Assembly (NCBI GenBank): GCA_964036275.1
Contig: OZ038434.1
Span: 39,021,279-39,085,278, forward strand
Length of the DNA stretch: 64,000 nt
Reading direction: 5' to 3'
Source: Litoditis marina
Taxonomy: Eukaryota; Nematoda; Chromadorea; Rhabditida; Rhabditidae
Position numbers and translations under genes: made by a program. A model generated the notes under the pieces. That model saw only the letters and a list, made by a program, of their open reading frames with translations. It had not been told where the DNA came from and did not search any database. Shown here piece by piece: positions 23,301 through 35,100 of the stretch (its first letter is position 1; each line of letters opens with the position of its first letter).

Positions 23301-26300
23301 GGTAGGTTACCTTGAACTGAATTTTGGTTACCATACCAAACTGTTACCTACTGAAGTAACCAAGTAACCTGAAAAGGGGTTACCAAAAATCGATAAGGTT
23401 ACAAAAAAAACCGGTTTCTCATATGATTTGCCTTGCCATTAAGTTGAACCTGGTATGTTTCAGTGACGAGCGCGTGCGTGCTGATCGATTGAAGAAAGAG
23501 CAGGAGCGTTTGGAAGCGGCGTTGAGGTAAGGTGGACTACAATTTCAGGTTTCATTTTTATTTTTTCAGGCTAATTCAATATCTGACCGGTAACCGGGGT
23601 TTTCGGTAACCTTTTATCAGGTTATCTAAGTAGCTAACCTGAAAGTAACCGAAAACCAAACTTGTTTATTATTCCAACTGACAATAAAACCAAATTTCGC
23701 GATAGATTGAAGGGTAAACGGTTATTCAGTTCAGGTTACCGACCTAGTGAGGTTACCTGAAAAAAAAATGACACAAAACCCGATTAGAGATTTTACAACA
23801 ATGTGTCGCGTTTTTATCTTGATGTCTCAATTAAAGGTCTGCCCTGCTGCTTTTGTTTGTAAACATTCTATTCTAATTTAATCTTTAGTCTGCATTTCAA
23901 TTTTTAGTTTGTAGTTCAATCTTTCTGTATTCTCGTCGTTAATGGCAGTCTCTCTATTGAAGCCATTTTCAGGGAATCTTCGGAATCGGTTGATGGGCCT
24001 CATGAAGGTGGTAGTCATTCTGCTCAGACAAGGTGATCGATTTTTTTTCGAATTTCTCATTTAACCACGTTTTTCGTCAACCGCGCCAGTCAACGGTACC
24101 GAATTCATGGTTAACACTTTCGTTAACCTCCTGAGTACGTATGCTAGAAGATGCCGGCACCTTCATCCCGTCCACTGTAAAGATAAAACAGGCGTTCTAC
24201 TACAGTAGCGACACCGTACTACTGCCGTTTTACTGGTAGTGTTACTGCAGTATCACCAGTCGTAAAACGGTAGTAGTACGGTGTCGCTACTGCAGTAAAA
24301 CGCCAGTAAAGTTGTAGTTCAACTGCAGTAAAACAGCAGTACAATTATTTCGAATTATCGAAAATAAAACACTTAAAAATTATTTTTTTCATAAAACAAA
24401 ACTTAATTATCTTTTCATGGCCCCTCTAGTATCTAGTCCTCACGTACTAAACTCTTAGTTAGCTTCAGAGGTGAAAAGTACCTCAAACTTGGGTAATTAA
24501 ACCGAAAACAGCCAGAAGCCGGCAGAGCAATCTCGCAGACATCCGTATCTAGTATAGGTATCTCGTGTGGTATTAGATATCTAGTTCATTTCTGAGATTA
24601 CTTGAGATACATCACCGATTTACTGGTAGTAATCGTGATTCAACGTTACCACAAGTTTACCACTGAATCGCGGGACGTTTACGGTCATATCACCACAGTT
24701 TAACTGTTACTACCGTTCTACCAGTGTCTTAACTGTGGGCTAGAAGTTCCTATGTCCTGCGTCTCTCGCTCTGCCTCACTATTTCTTGTCTCTTACATCC
24801 CGGCGGGATGTAAGACCAGAGAAATAGCGTATGTTTAAGGAGACGCAGAATGAGATGAAAGTGCCAGGATCTTCTAGCATACGTACTCTGGTAACCGCGA
24901 ATTTCTTTCAAAAGACGTTGAAAAAACGTTACTAAAGGGTAAGGGTTAGTAGGAAAATGGTTAATTTGTTAACTGTAACCCGGATAACGGTTATCTGGTA
25001 GGTTGAACGAAAATCGAGAATCCTTGTGGAATTCACCCAAAGATCTTTGTTCATTCTCTGTCAAAGAAAATTATAAAGTGTAGAGGTAAATTGTACATTT
25101 CAGTTGTTGACCGGTGTTATTATTTGATGATTCCCAGACTTTTGTGGTATATTAAATTCAGTTTTCCAGTATGTGTTTCAAATTCACATGTTGTGTGTTT
25201 CAGTGAACATTCCATTGGACCTTCGCTGAATGAGAATAGTGAACAAGATGAAAGGTAATCGAAGTAAGAACAATACGCGTTCAAAAAGCAGTCTGGGAAC
25301 AACAACCACAAAAAATATTTTCCGAGAGATAAAGGTGTAAACACAACAACACACTAACACAATAACCAATGATTGGATTAACACAATAACCAATGATTGG
25401 AGACGACTGAACTGTCATGTTTTGATTGGTAAATTTTCTTGAAACTCATCATCTTTTTTTGGGTTACCATTCGAAGTTAACTAGTTTATTAGGTTTGCTG
25501 GTCATTTAGGCAAGTCAAAAAACAATGTTGAAGTTCTAAAAACTAATTATCTTTCTAATTTGTCGCAGTTTTTGCAGTAGTGTGGCGATTCCGGATTACT
25601 CAGAGATGGTGGCAACAATTTCCTACGAATTAGGACTTAGAAGTGAGATAGCGAATGAGATAGAGAGGAGAAAGGCAGTTAATCGAGAACGAAACAGGCG
25701 AAGGTGAGTGTAGTTTTCTTGTAGCTTTTTGTTGTCCAGGTTCTTTTTTTTGCATATCGATATCAAATTATAGAGCCAAATTGATCGCCTCATGTGAGAT
25801 TCGAACCAGGTACAAAATTTTGGGAGGCGCGAACGCTAACCACTATACCAACTTGGCTTATAGCACCGTTTTGTACGAATCGTATATGTGTTATTACACA
25901 GTACAAAGTAAGAAATACAGTACACCCCCGCGTTTCCTCAAGCGACAACTATATACCGATTCCCATATGACAGTTTTCAGCCATCCACCGCGAACTGTTG
26001 GTGAATCCGTGTACTCAATTATCAATTTTGAGAGAATTGAGCTATTTTAACTAGAAATTTATGATGTTCCACTTATTTAAAAGTGTTTATATCAATTTTT
26101 CTTAATATAGATGTATAAAAGTAATTTCATTCCAGACTCGTTCCATATTCTAGAATTCCAGACATATTTACAGAATTTAGACATTTAACCGGAGAATAAT
26201 GATATTTTACGTAGTTGTGAGGCAGTTTAATATTATTTATGTAAATTTAAATTAGGATTACATTTCTGTATAAGTAATTGGGTTTTAGACTGGAAGATCC

Positions 26301-29300
26301 GCTGTACAGGGCGAAGGTAAATGCTCATAAGAGGGAGAAAATGAAGGATGAAGAGTACAGGAGGAAAGACCGCGAGCGACGAAAACAAAGGTATTCTAGA
26401 AGTAAATTGTATAGTCACGTAAAGTTAGCATTCTAATTAGAAATCGTGCACTTTGTCATTGCACGTTTCTGAGGTGTGCTGTGTTCAACATGTTCCACGT
26501 GACTGTGCGATTGTCTAAGCTGATAACGTCAGAACGTAGCAGATGACCACAGCTGAGGTGTAGTTTGATCTGGAACGGGATCAAACTACAAACGTTTTGC
26601 GTTGGCAAGAGCTATTTCAACAAGGTATGTCTTGTTAGCCACAAACATCATAACCTTAGGAAAAACCGTGATTTTCAGTATTTGTGCTTCTGAGATGGCT
26701 CAACCAAAAAAGTAAACAGATGTGTGACCGTATCACTTCTGCATAACAATATAGGTTCTCCACGCTCAATAGTGGTATTTTTTTTGTTCTAGAAAAAAAT
26801 CTTTTCAGTTAGAGCGATTTCGGAATTCGCGTACCTCAGTTGGAAAAACTATTTTTCCAAGTTGGTGAAAACAGAAAAAAACTTTGTGTTCATATTCAGA
26901 ATGGAAGATCCTGAATACCGCGCGAGAGCGGAGGCACTGGTCAAAGCTCGAAGGGGAACGGAGGAGTACAGAAAGAAGTGCGCTGAACGACAAGCCATAA
27001 AGTAGGTCATATTTCTAGCTAGTTAGCTGTGTTTCCGGAAGTCATTCATTCGAATTAAGCAGATATATTTTAAAACTACAGGAAGGAAGAATAGAAACTA
27101 CACTCATCGAAATGCTTTATTTTGTGGCTTGGTAATTCCATTCTCAAGCATCAGTCATCATTCTAAAAGAAAATTCATGACTTATTTCTGTACAAAAAGT
27201 GACCAAAAACTGTTGTAGTTTGATCCCGATACACACCATATTTTGCGAATCTCGACCGTGAAGAAACGAGATAAAACTATATTAATCTCTGTTCAATAAA
27301 CTATTCTATTCTATATTTCTGTATATTTTCTGTGGCAACCCGAATAAGTAATTCGAAATTGAAAGTAATTAAAGTGAAAGTCATCTGAAAGTAAAAGTTA
27401 TTCATTATAAAAACAGTTAAAGAGTCAGAAACCAAGTTTGCGAAATTTTTGTAATTCTCAAATTTAGACTAAAAGTGAGTGAATGACGTTTACTTTAAAA
27501 CGACTTTTATTAATATTGAATGACTGATTCCTGGTACCATTTTCTGTCCAGATTAGCGGATCCTGCGTATAGGGAAATGCTGAATGCTCGTAGAAGAGAA
27601 CGGAGAAAGGATGAGGCATACAGAAAGAGGGAAGCGGCAAGGAGACAACGGTTTGTAGTTTGGTCAGGTGCATGTATCTCCCATCGAAAAGGAAAGGACA
27701 ATGAAAGGAAAGGAAAAGGAAAGACGACCCACCCATCAAAACTTATCTAAAATAAAGTCATAGGTTGCAAAGTTTTGTGTTAAGGAGCCTACGAACTACA
27801 TAAATAGTAAAAATGAGCCTGATATAGAATTTTAGAGGGCGTTGAGGCATACAGAAAGAGAGAGAGAGAGGCGGCAGTGAGACAAGGGTTTGTAGTTTGG
27901 TCAGGTACACTATGCTTAGACCGTAGTTACAAATTACCAGTTAGTTAATGACAAATTCGCGTTTGTTCGAAACTGTATTGCAACAAATCTAGAGACAATG
28001 CGGGCGCCGGAGAGTTAGACGCAGATAGGAAAAAAGTCAATATTTATGACAGCCACGCTGTATAAACGGTAATTTACAGTTTTGCAGACGCTTGTTCTGA
28101 GAAGGATTCGGAAGGGTTTCCAAAGCATGCCAATACGGTGTTGATCTTAGCCTCATTGATTGATACCTTCAAGCAATCAATAACAAACTCTCCTCCATCT
28201 GCTAGATTCGATTGATTGTTGACAAGTTTACGGCGTTGCTCTATCCCGCTGCATTCGCGGTTTTCATTGAAAATGTGATTTTTATAGTAGAAAATGTGGC
28301 TATTTTCCCAATTACGCAGATTTGGAACCAGCTGTGAGGCCGGTACAAAATGATTGACACATTTTCCTGACAAATTTTTACCTATAATTTACAACATTAC
28401 CTGAAAAGCCACCAAAAGTGAGCATATCTAGATTGGAGTCGAGCAAAAGTGAGCACCAGTCAACATCAAGATGAGGTATTTTACCTATGATCATTCGGTT
28501 ACTTCCAGAACTCCTACCGAGGAACAGAAAGAAAAGGTGCGAGAGCGGCGAAAAACCGAGGAATACCGGAAAAAGGTGGCTGAACAAAGGAGAAAACGGT
28601 AGGATCAATATGTTTTCTTTCCGACCGATGTGCATCATTTGCACTTTCTGATCTCACCCACCAGCCTGGTTTGAGATTCGAACTATCAAGTTTTATTCAA
28701 TTTTTTACGTAAAAACAATCAAAGTTTGAATGGTTACTGTAATCGGAAGGAGTATAGGTTATGTGAAATAGGTAACGTGGTTTACTAGATGCGATTCACT
28801 TCAGGTAATACCTTTTCATTAATATGATGCTGTTTTTCAGTTAGTGCGTTTACTCTAATTTCGAGAAGTCTTTGTAAATATTGCGCTAGTACACTCTTCA
28901 TGTTGGAAGCTAGGAACGATCTAAACATACAGATGAAAACGTTTTGTGCAGTTATGTATAGGCTAGAGACCCGTGAATCCTACCATACTTTGTATGTATT
29001 TCATATTTTGTCGTCTTGAGTGGCACTATTCTTGAGTGGCACTGTTCCGGCCAATTCTAGCCAGGTTTTTAGAACATTACCAGTTTGTTGATAGCCCCTT
29101 TTTGAGGTTACAGGTAAACGGTAGGTAATCTAAAACTTAGTTTCGGTTACCGTTCAAACAGGGTGAAAACTACATTTTGATTGGAAAAACAGGTAATCGG
29201 TCATTCATTTCAGGTTACCTACCGGTTACCTGGGAGGAAGCTTGAAAAAAAGGATACCAAAAACGGGTCAGGTTACCGAAAAACCCGGTTAGATAATTCA

Positions 29301-29498
29301 CCCACTAACTATTCCTGGGTTTTCAGACGAGAAGAAGATTCCGAGTACAGAGAACGAATAGCGGCTCGTAAAAAAGCAAAAAGAGATGAGGAGAAATTCG
29401 GAAATATGCAGTTGGTAGAAGAAAAGTTCAAGATTATAGGTAGGGTAATTGCTGTTCGATTATCCATTTGTTTCTTAGTTTTCCACTTTACATACTAG
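17324..29498 (+). CDS. Gene B: macro domain protein with long Arg/Glu-rich repeat tail (670 aa)
   Basis: Exons: 17324-17399, 17826-17966, 18325-18441, 18644-18742, 19040-19069, 19205-19342, 20450-20574, 20856-20957, 21385-21484, 22505-22646, 23107-23175, 23464-23526, 23973-24032, 25204-25254, 25569-25703, 26289-26390, 26900-27001, 27552-27650, 28509-28598, 29327-29498. The frame is open throughout. It is the fullest family member. The N-terminus is acidic with IKCEPG, VIDVKP and DIKPCIG. The macro domain reads DIVSIEVDAVVNAVNMNL, then a glycine loop GAIGSGLYG, then TAAGPHM, VFHTSVP, SCYLNCLAAG and LEEVIFVTTDE. The classical second G-x-x-G phosphate loop is replaced by AFSLLGF. After SPVANSPLLVASFVKK come an acidic linker and four tail exons of paired D-P-x-Y-R / E-E-Y-R-K repeats, then two less regular ones. 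The 3' end is uncertain, because GTAGGG near 29444 could be a donor to an unseen exon. A nuclear, ADP-ribose-related role is an inference. Confidence 0.85.
19636..20227. mobile_element. hAT-like foldback filled with TTTTCGAG simple repeat, copy 1
   Basis: The ends are TAGGGTTGTTAA and TTAACAACCCTA. The flanks are GTATGAAA on both sides (19628-19635 and 20228-20235), an exact 8-bp target duplication typical of hAT-type insertion. The whole interior is TTTTCGAGTTTCGAG repeat. It lies in an intron of gene B. Confidence 0.93.
20999..21186. mobile_element. hAT-like foldback, copy 2 (left end lost)
   Basis: The right end is GATTAACAACCCTA followed by CAGGCTAC. The left flank CTGGCTAC matches that 8-mer at 7 of 8 positions, but the left inverted repeat is missing. 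The interior is AACTCGAAAA-type repeat. It is in the next intron of gene B. Confidence 0.8.
21534..21835. repeat. GGTTGC/GCAACC foldback
   Basis: This is a palindromic block with TGACACATGCAACCAGGTTG at the left and CAACCCGGTTGCTTGTGTAA at the right, and many GCAACC/GGTTGC copies between. Its many overlapping short frames reflect the repeat and are not genes. It sits in a gene B intron. Confidence 0.85.
21995..22170. repeat. Foldback of the AGTTGTCCGAA / CCAGTAAGGTCTGAC family
   Basis: Ends CACCAGTAAGGTCTGACTAAG and ATTCGGACAACCTTGCTGGTG enclose GTAGTCCGTTTT-type arms. It is the same family as 3021-3510, 32405-32580 and 38506-38665. Confidence 0.75.
22680..23770. repeat. GTAACC/GGTTAC foldback copies (22680-22765, 23225-23415, 23580-23770)
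   Basis: Three introns of gene B each carry a copy built from AACCGGGTTTTNGGTAACC and its complement. The exons at 23107-23175 and 23464-23526 lie between copies. Confidence 0.75.
24133..24888. mobile_element. Inverted-repeat transposon with nested core, copy 1
   Basis: The outer ends are GAGTACGTATGCTAGAAGAT and TCTTCTAGCATACGTACTC, 20 bp with almost perfect complementarity. Inside, 24172-24757 is a core with palindromic TACTGGTAGT / ACTACCAGTA-like arms and CACTGTAAAGATAAAAC at one end. The same core lies inverted at 42193-42776. A hairpin (CTGCGTCTC ... GGAGACGCAG around CATCCCGGCGGGATG) follows at 24758-24852. No transposase is present. It is in a gene B intron. Confidence 0.85.
25781..25960 (-). 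mobile_element. tRNA-derived SINE-like element
   Basis: On the minus strand a box A-like TTGGTATAGTGGTTAGCG is followed about 30 bp later by a box B-like GGTTCGAAT. A head region like TACTGTATTTCTTACTTTG lies on the far side. Related copies are at 39255-39440, 46850-46990, 48960-49160, 54591-54668 (partial) and 62705-62895. Confidence 0.65.
26399..26520. repeat. TAGTCACGTGA / TTCCACGTGACT foldback, copy 1
   Basis: The terminal motifs ATAGTCACGTAAAGTTAGCA and GTTCCACGTGACTG are arranged as inverted repeats. Related copies are at 29749-29877, 47935-48118 and 48640-48706. Confidence 0.75.
27838..27912 (+). pseudogene. Duplicated fragment of a gene B repeat exon
   Basis: The run GAGGCATACAGAAAGAG followed by a GGCGGCA..GAGACAA..GTTTGTAGTTTGGTCAGG piece repeats the end of exon 27552-27650 and the start of its intron (27611-27668). 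The AG-rich part is longer by slippage and the donor is changed to GGGTTTG. No acceptor precedes it. It is best read as an abortive exon duplication. Confidence 0.75.
29085..29300. repeat. GTAACC/GGTTAC foldback, fuller copy
   Basis: This copy carries GAGGTTACAGGTAAAC and ends with CGGTTAGATAATTCACCC, the right end it shares with 35222-35485. It directly precedes the last gene B exon. Confidence 0.75.
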
Positions 29499-31229
29499 TA
29501 TTCAGCTGAAACGAGTTTTATTTCTTGAATTTTGTCTCACCTTATTGTGCAAGCACCTACAGAATGCATAGAAATAATCCTTGCATTTGGCATTTCATTG
29601 ACTTGATGCTTTTGAAAAGGTTGAGTATTCGTCTATGACGTATCGTTTGAACAAGTTTTCATTGAAGTGTTCACGTAAAAACATTTAAAAGTTGAATGGT
29701 TACTGTAGTTTTAGTCACGGCTAGATGAAAACGGGTATATACTATTAGTCAATTACATAGTCACGTGGAATATGTTAAACAAAGCAGAACTCGGAAACGT
29801 GTAATGACAAAGTGCACGATTCCTCATTAGAATGCTTACTTTACGTGACTCTTCAATTTACTTCTAGTATAGGTCATTAAAAATAGGTGAAGTGGGTGAG
29901 TGCGGATTGGTGAAACCATGATCGTTTCAGGGAACCAGTTCACGCCTCTTTCCATAGTCCGAGGTCACAAAAAAAGTTCGGAAGCTGTGGTCGAATAAAT
30001 CAAATTCACAGATTCATAGTTGCATGAGTTGAACATACTATATTCTGTACTGCAATTTTTTTACATAAAGTCGTGAACAGTTTTGTAGATATATAGTTTA
30101 CTAGTGTTGGAATGATAGAATGATACAATGAAGTATATTCTAGTTAGTTTATTCAAATTTTCGTAAGTATTGGGGTTGGAACCTTTTCCGTTTATTCATT
30201 TAATATTTTGTTTTCTGGATGTTAATTTCCGCTGTGCATGTATTTCATGAACACAGTATGTGATGCGGTGTATTACAACTGTATGAGTCTGTAGATTATG
30301 CTGCTCTCCTGATATAATCGGGTGTTTTTCTATAGTTCCTTTTTATCATTTTTGTTCGACTAGTCGAATTTCGATATAAACAATTTTTCGAGGCTCAAAT
30401 TCTACTCTATTAATGTTCTACGTTCAAGTATACCTCTCATTATAACAATGTTGATAGCAATTTTCAATTGGAAGGGTTCACGGTGAACAATTTGGTTACA
30501 CTAGCCTATTCATTCATTCACAAAAACTTTTCGAAAAGTTATCAGCAGTTGAGACTGCTTGGTTGCGTTGGAAAACAAGATATTCTTACTGAACCAATAG
30601 TGTTGAGCTTGATGGCAACCAACTAGGTTGCTTGTGTAAACCGATGCTTATAGAAATGAAACGAAACATAGTATTGAGAAACTTGAGATCCCAGTTTATT
30701 CTATTCGAAAAGGTTCAGTTCCTCATTACAGTAGTTACAAAAAAACCGAATAGCTTTCCGAAACAGCAAGTTCTGTTGAACCGCCGAAACAGTACGATGT
30801 CTTAACTTTTTACTGTGTGAATGTTAATCGCGCTCCGAAATGACCGCGACGCGTCTGACAATAACCAGGTCTAGCATTTAAATAAGTCGATAGCAAACCA
30901 AATGCTCTTATACCCCCACCAACCAAGGATCTTTTTGTGAAATAGAGAACTTTAATTTTTTAACCCCAGACCGCTAAATTTAGCTATTTATCTTTATCAT
31001 ATTATTTACATGAAGAAAAAAACTAGATAGCTGTATTCTAATAATTTTCATTAATATATATGTTTTCCGTATACTGGTATAGTCATCACCATTGCTACGT
31101 GAAATGCTACAGTATACAGCTGAACATTTACACTCTCAGATTTCCAAGAAAAATCTACCTTCTCGTTATTTGAATTACTTTCACTTAATAGAAGAATGAT
31201 ATGAATGAAATAGTGTCATAGGAAATCTG
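29499..31229. other. Spacer between genes B and C
   Basis: No gene is recognised here. A TAGTCACGTG foldback copy lies at 29749-29877. I could not find copies of the N-terminal exons (the IKCEPG and VKP exons) that gene C would be expected to have. Confidence 0.5.
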
Positions 31230-32060
31230 GGACTACTGGTAAACTCGTAGTAAACTAGTAGTAGTAGTGAAGGAGGAGTACTCTCGTAGTAGAGTGGGGG
31301 TATCCTGGTAGAAAACTAGTAGTAAATACGGACGTCAAATTAAAAAATGCATTTTGGCAGTCTGAAACTAGTCTTTTTACGATACATTATCTCCACAGAA
31401 TTTAAATCACAGTGATTTGTAGACATTATGAGCACGTAGACAGTTAGTAGTAACTTACTCGTAGGCTAGTAGTAACTTACTCGTAGGCTAGTAGAAACCT
31501 GTAGTACGCTAACTAGGCAGGAAAGTGCTGAACATTCATAATATGGGAAAATTCCTATCGAATTAGTGCTACTGTAGAACGAGCTCAAGTATAAGGTTTT
31601 ACTTAAGGCTCGTGGCGCATTCACGTTATTCCATAGTGAGCGCTGAACAGTGAAGTGCGCCTGTAATCGTATACGATTGTGGCGCGCCTTCAGACATCAG
31701 CAGCGTGGCGCAGTGGTAAGTGTCTCGCTTCAGAAGCGAGAGCTCGAGGGTTCGAGTCCCGGATGGTGCAAAACATGGTAAACAGCAAGGTAATGCGATA
31801 GAGGATAACGTAACTACTTATAGAAGATATACGATCCTAAAAAATATAATTTTTTTATTTTATTTTTTATTTTTCAAAATTGACTTTTACCACAGATAAA
31901 CTAGTAGCTGACTACCATTTCACTAGTAGTTAGGTAGGAGTAGAACTATAGTTTAACTCCTCCCCTACGCCTACATTACTACAAGAAAACTAGTAGTTTT
32001 CTAGTAGCAGAATAGGGGTGGGTTAGGAGTTTACTAGTAGTTTACTTGTCGTTATAGAAT
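31230..32060. repeat. ACTAGTAGTAAAC-rich foldback with a tRNA-like insert
   Basis: Left arm motifs such as GTAGTAAACTAGTAGTAGTA (31245-31330) are mirrored by GTTTACTAGTAGTTTACTTG-like motifs at 31900-32050. Short direct repeats (AGTAACTTACTCGTAGGCT twice) lie near 31450-31490. The centre holds the tRNA-like sequence at 31697-31772. Confidence 0.6.
31697..31772 (+). tRNA. tRNA-like sequence, probably a pseudogene or SINE head
   Basis: GTGGCGCAGTGGTAAGTG fits box A and the D arm, GGTTCGAGTCC fits box B and the T loop, and CTCGC-TTCAGAA-GCGAG is a perfect 5-bp anticodon stem around a 7-nt loop with CAG in the anticodon position. CAG would mean Leu, but the long variable arm of a Leu tRNA is absent. 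The T stem is weak and the acceptor stem has a mismatch. I therefore doubt that it is functional. Confidence 0.4.
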
Positions 32061-32192
32061 CACTGTGGTATGCATACATTTCATTCATCTCATTCTTCTA
32101 ACATTTCTCATGTATAGTTTCATAATTATGTTTTGTATTTCAGTGTCCCTTTCTACAGTTTTTACTTTAAGTATTGTTATATTCGTTGGGAA

Positions 32193-35100
32193 ATGCGGAT
32201 CAAAATTGTCAGAGAAAGTATTGTTTCCCTGCAAGTCGATGCCATTGTGAATGAAGTGGATATCAATTTGGAAGGAGGTATTCATTTATAAATATATGTG
32301 TTTGATGACGCATATAGGTGTCTCTTCTTGATCTTCGTTGTAGTTGGATTTCTAATCACGCCATTGATGACGAGTTTCGACCGAACAGAAACGGGATTAA
32401 ACATACCACAGTAAAGCTGTCCGAATAGTCAGAAAGAGTCGAAAAACGGATTACTTTTTTGTCGAAAACATGAAAATTCGTCTAATTTTGGCAAAAAATC
32501 GTTAATTTTCACGTTTTGAAGCAGGAAACGGATTACTTACCGTCAATTAGTCAGACCTTACTGGTGTATGGGATCAAACTACAAACACAACTGGAACGGA
32601 AAAATTACACCGTATATGTTCGCTCTGAAACATCATATATACAAGTGATCTCGAGTAAAGATAGATTACACAACAGTTGTATGAAAAACGTTTTTGAGGT
32701 TCAGCTTAAAGTCAGCATGAGATCAAAATGCCCACTGATTTCTTGTAAATGTGCTCTGAGCACATGTGATAAGAGTTCCATTATTTTCCGTCCATTTCAA
32801 TCTGTCAGGAAGATTAGATTGTATCGTTATCCATCTCGCGACGGAAACGTCGCTTGCTTCCGGTGCATATCGATTCTTGCGCGCCTTTGACATAACGCTT
32901 GACTTATTTTTGTTTTGGTTGAAGTTGGAACATTGACATGCAGATTAATGAGAAAAACTGAAAAAAAACAAGTGTTAAAAGATTGGTAGTCTCCGGAGCA
33001 GGTCTATACGGTGTAGGGTTGTTAATCGAGTTGAAAATTTCGAGTTTTTCGAGTTTCGAGTTTTCGAAAATTCGAGTTTTTCGAGTTTCGAGTTTTTCGA
33101 GTTTCCGAAAATTCGAGTTTTTCGAGTTTCGAGTTTTCGATATTTCGAGTTTTTCGAGTTTCGAGTTTTTCGAGTTCTGAAATTTTCGAGTTTTTCGAGT
33201 TTCGAGTTTTTCGAGTTCGGAAATTTTCGAGTTTTTCGAGTTTCGAGTTGAACTCAGAACTCGAAATTTCGAGTTTTTCGAGTTTTCTTGTTGAAAATTT
33301 CGAGTTTTTCGAGTTTCAATCTCAAAAAATTCGAGTTTTTCGAGTTTCAGAAAATTCGAGTTTTTCGAGTTTCGAGTTTCAGAAATTTCGAGTTTTTCGA
33401 GTTCGAGTTTTTCGAGTTTTCGAAATTTCGAGTTTTTCGAGTTTCGAGTTTTCGAAATTTCGAGTTTTTCGAGTTTCGAGTTGAACTCGAAACTCGAAAT
33501 TTCGAGTTTATTTCGAGTTTTTCGAGTTCGAGTTTATTTTTTAACAACCCTAATACGGTGTATATAGGATCTATCCCGCTCTGTGTGTAGTTTGGTCTCA
33601 GTGCTTTTCAGTGAAAATTCATAAAATTGGGAGTGCAAACTACAAATCAACTAGAGTCATCCTACATCCACTATCTCAAACTGATTCTTCTTTTACAGGA
33701 GATGAAGCTCTTCTATCATCGGCTGGCCCCAGCATGCTGGCTGAAATGGGGGATTTGAAGAAGAATCTGCCAGACGGACAACTAGCCACCGGATGTTGTC
33801 TACCAACCAGTTCTCATGCCATACAAACATGTCGAGGTGGGTATTAAGAATATAATATAATGTTGTTATTATACTTATAGCACAAAATATGCAACGGCAC
33901 ACAAACATGGATATCGAAATTGTACAATTCGTCGGTAATATCCAGTCGGAGTTGAACTAGGCGGAGATTTGAACTTTTTTGGTTTGAGTTTTCCAAAGTA
34001 GGATTTGTGTGGAAGTGGCTTGAATCAACTATGGAAGAAATATCCCAAAATTTGAGGTATTACAAGTGTTTTTTTTTTGTTACAACGAGATTTAAAACTC
34101 AAAAGCGCAGTTTACGAAGTCACATCACTTTTCATTGGTTCCCTCAGTATATTATGAGGACAGGGGACGACTACTTTTGAGCCAGTTTCCCTTTTGGAGA
34201 TTACCAAGAGACGACACCTTTAACTGGGAATCTTTCAGCAATTTTCCACACGTCCGTACCGAAAATGGTGGCTAACAGGGTACCGACCCGAACGCAGGAA
34301 TTTCACCTCAGAAACTGTTATCTGAACTGCCTGACCCTTGGAGAGGAAAAGGGAATGACCAAAATGGTAACGTTTCATTTTTTCGCGAGTCACTGTACGA
34401 TTGAGCAAGAAACTCCCGTTCGAATGTCACGAGTTGGTTCGTCAGCCACAAGATCGAGGCAGCGTTGAGGTCGATGAGACCCAGACATTTCGAGACAGTC
34501 TGCGTCTTTCTGACCTGAACGCTCTCTCGTCGGCCGTTTGGCCAGCTCGAAACAAGAGTGGCTGGGAATAGTCGGTGGTGAGGCAGTTTGGCTAGTTTTC
34601 CACTTTGAGACAACCGAGTTTTCAATTATTTGTGTTTTTTAAAAACTCGTGTGCTTTCCGGATAACTAACAATCGTAAATCAGATTTTTTTTATAATGAT
34701 GTACTGTATTTTTTATCGCCTTTGTTATCGCCGACTGCTTCAGATGAGCTTTTTCTGAAGAAGTACATTTACGGAAATCTCTTTCTCATTCAAAATCTGT
34801 AACAGGCTGAATAACAACCTGGAAAAAGATTGTAAGCAGGGAAGCTCTCATCCCAGTTTTTCGATCCAACGTTTAGTTTGTATCACTGTGGAGCAACAAT
34901 CGTCATCATTCCAGGCTTTTCCGGCTCTTGGTGTCGGAAAATTCAAATTTCACCGGAGAGTTGGCGTCTTGATCGGTTTGCAGTCCGCGCTACTGAAACT
35001 GGAGATGAATCCTGAATCTGTAAGTGTTTTCGACCGCTGACTCCTACAAAACAATGCAATTCCTTGATGTTTTTGAAATGTTAACTTTGTGTGAAATTTC

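Noticed and set aside
27840..27905. Additional in-frame repeat exon of gene B
   Set aside because: No acceptor precedes it, the donor is altered, and slippage changes the frame.
31697..31772. Functional tRNA-Leu(CAG)
   Set aside because: No long variable arm, weak T stem and acceptor mismatch. It is kept only as a tRNA-like feature.
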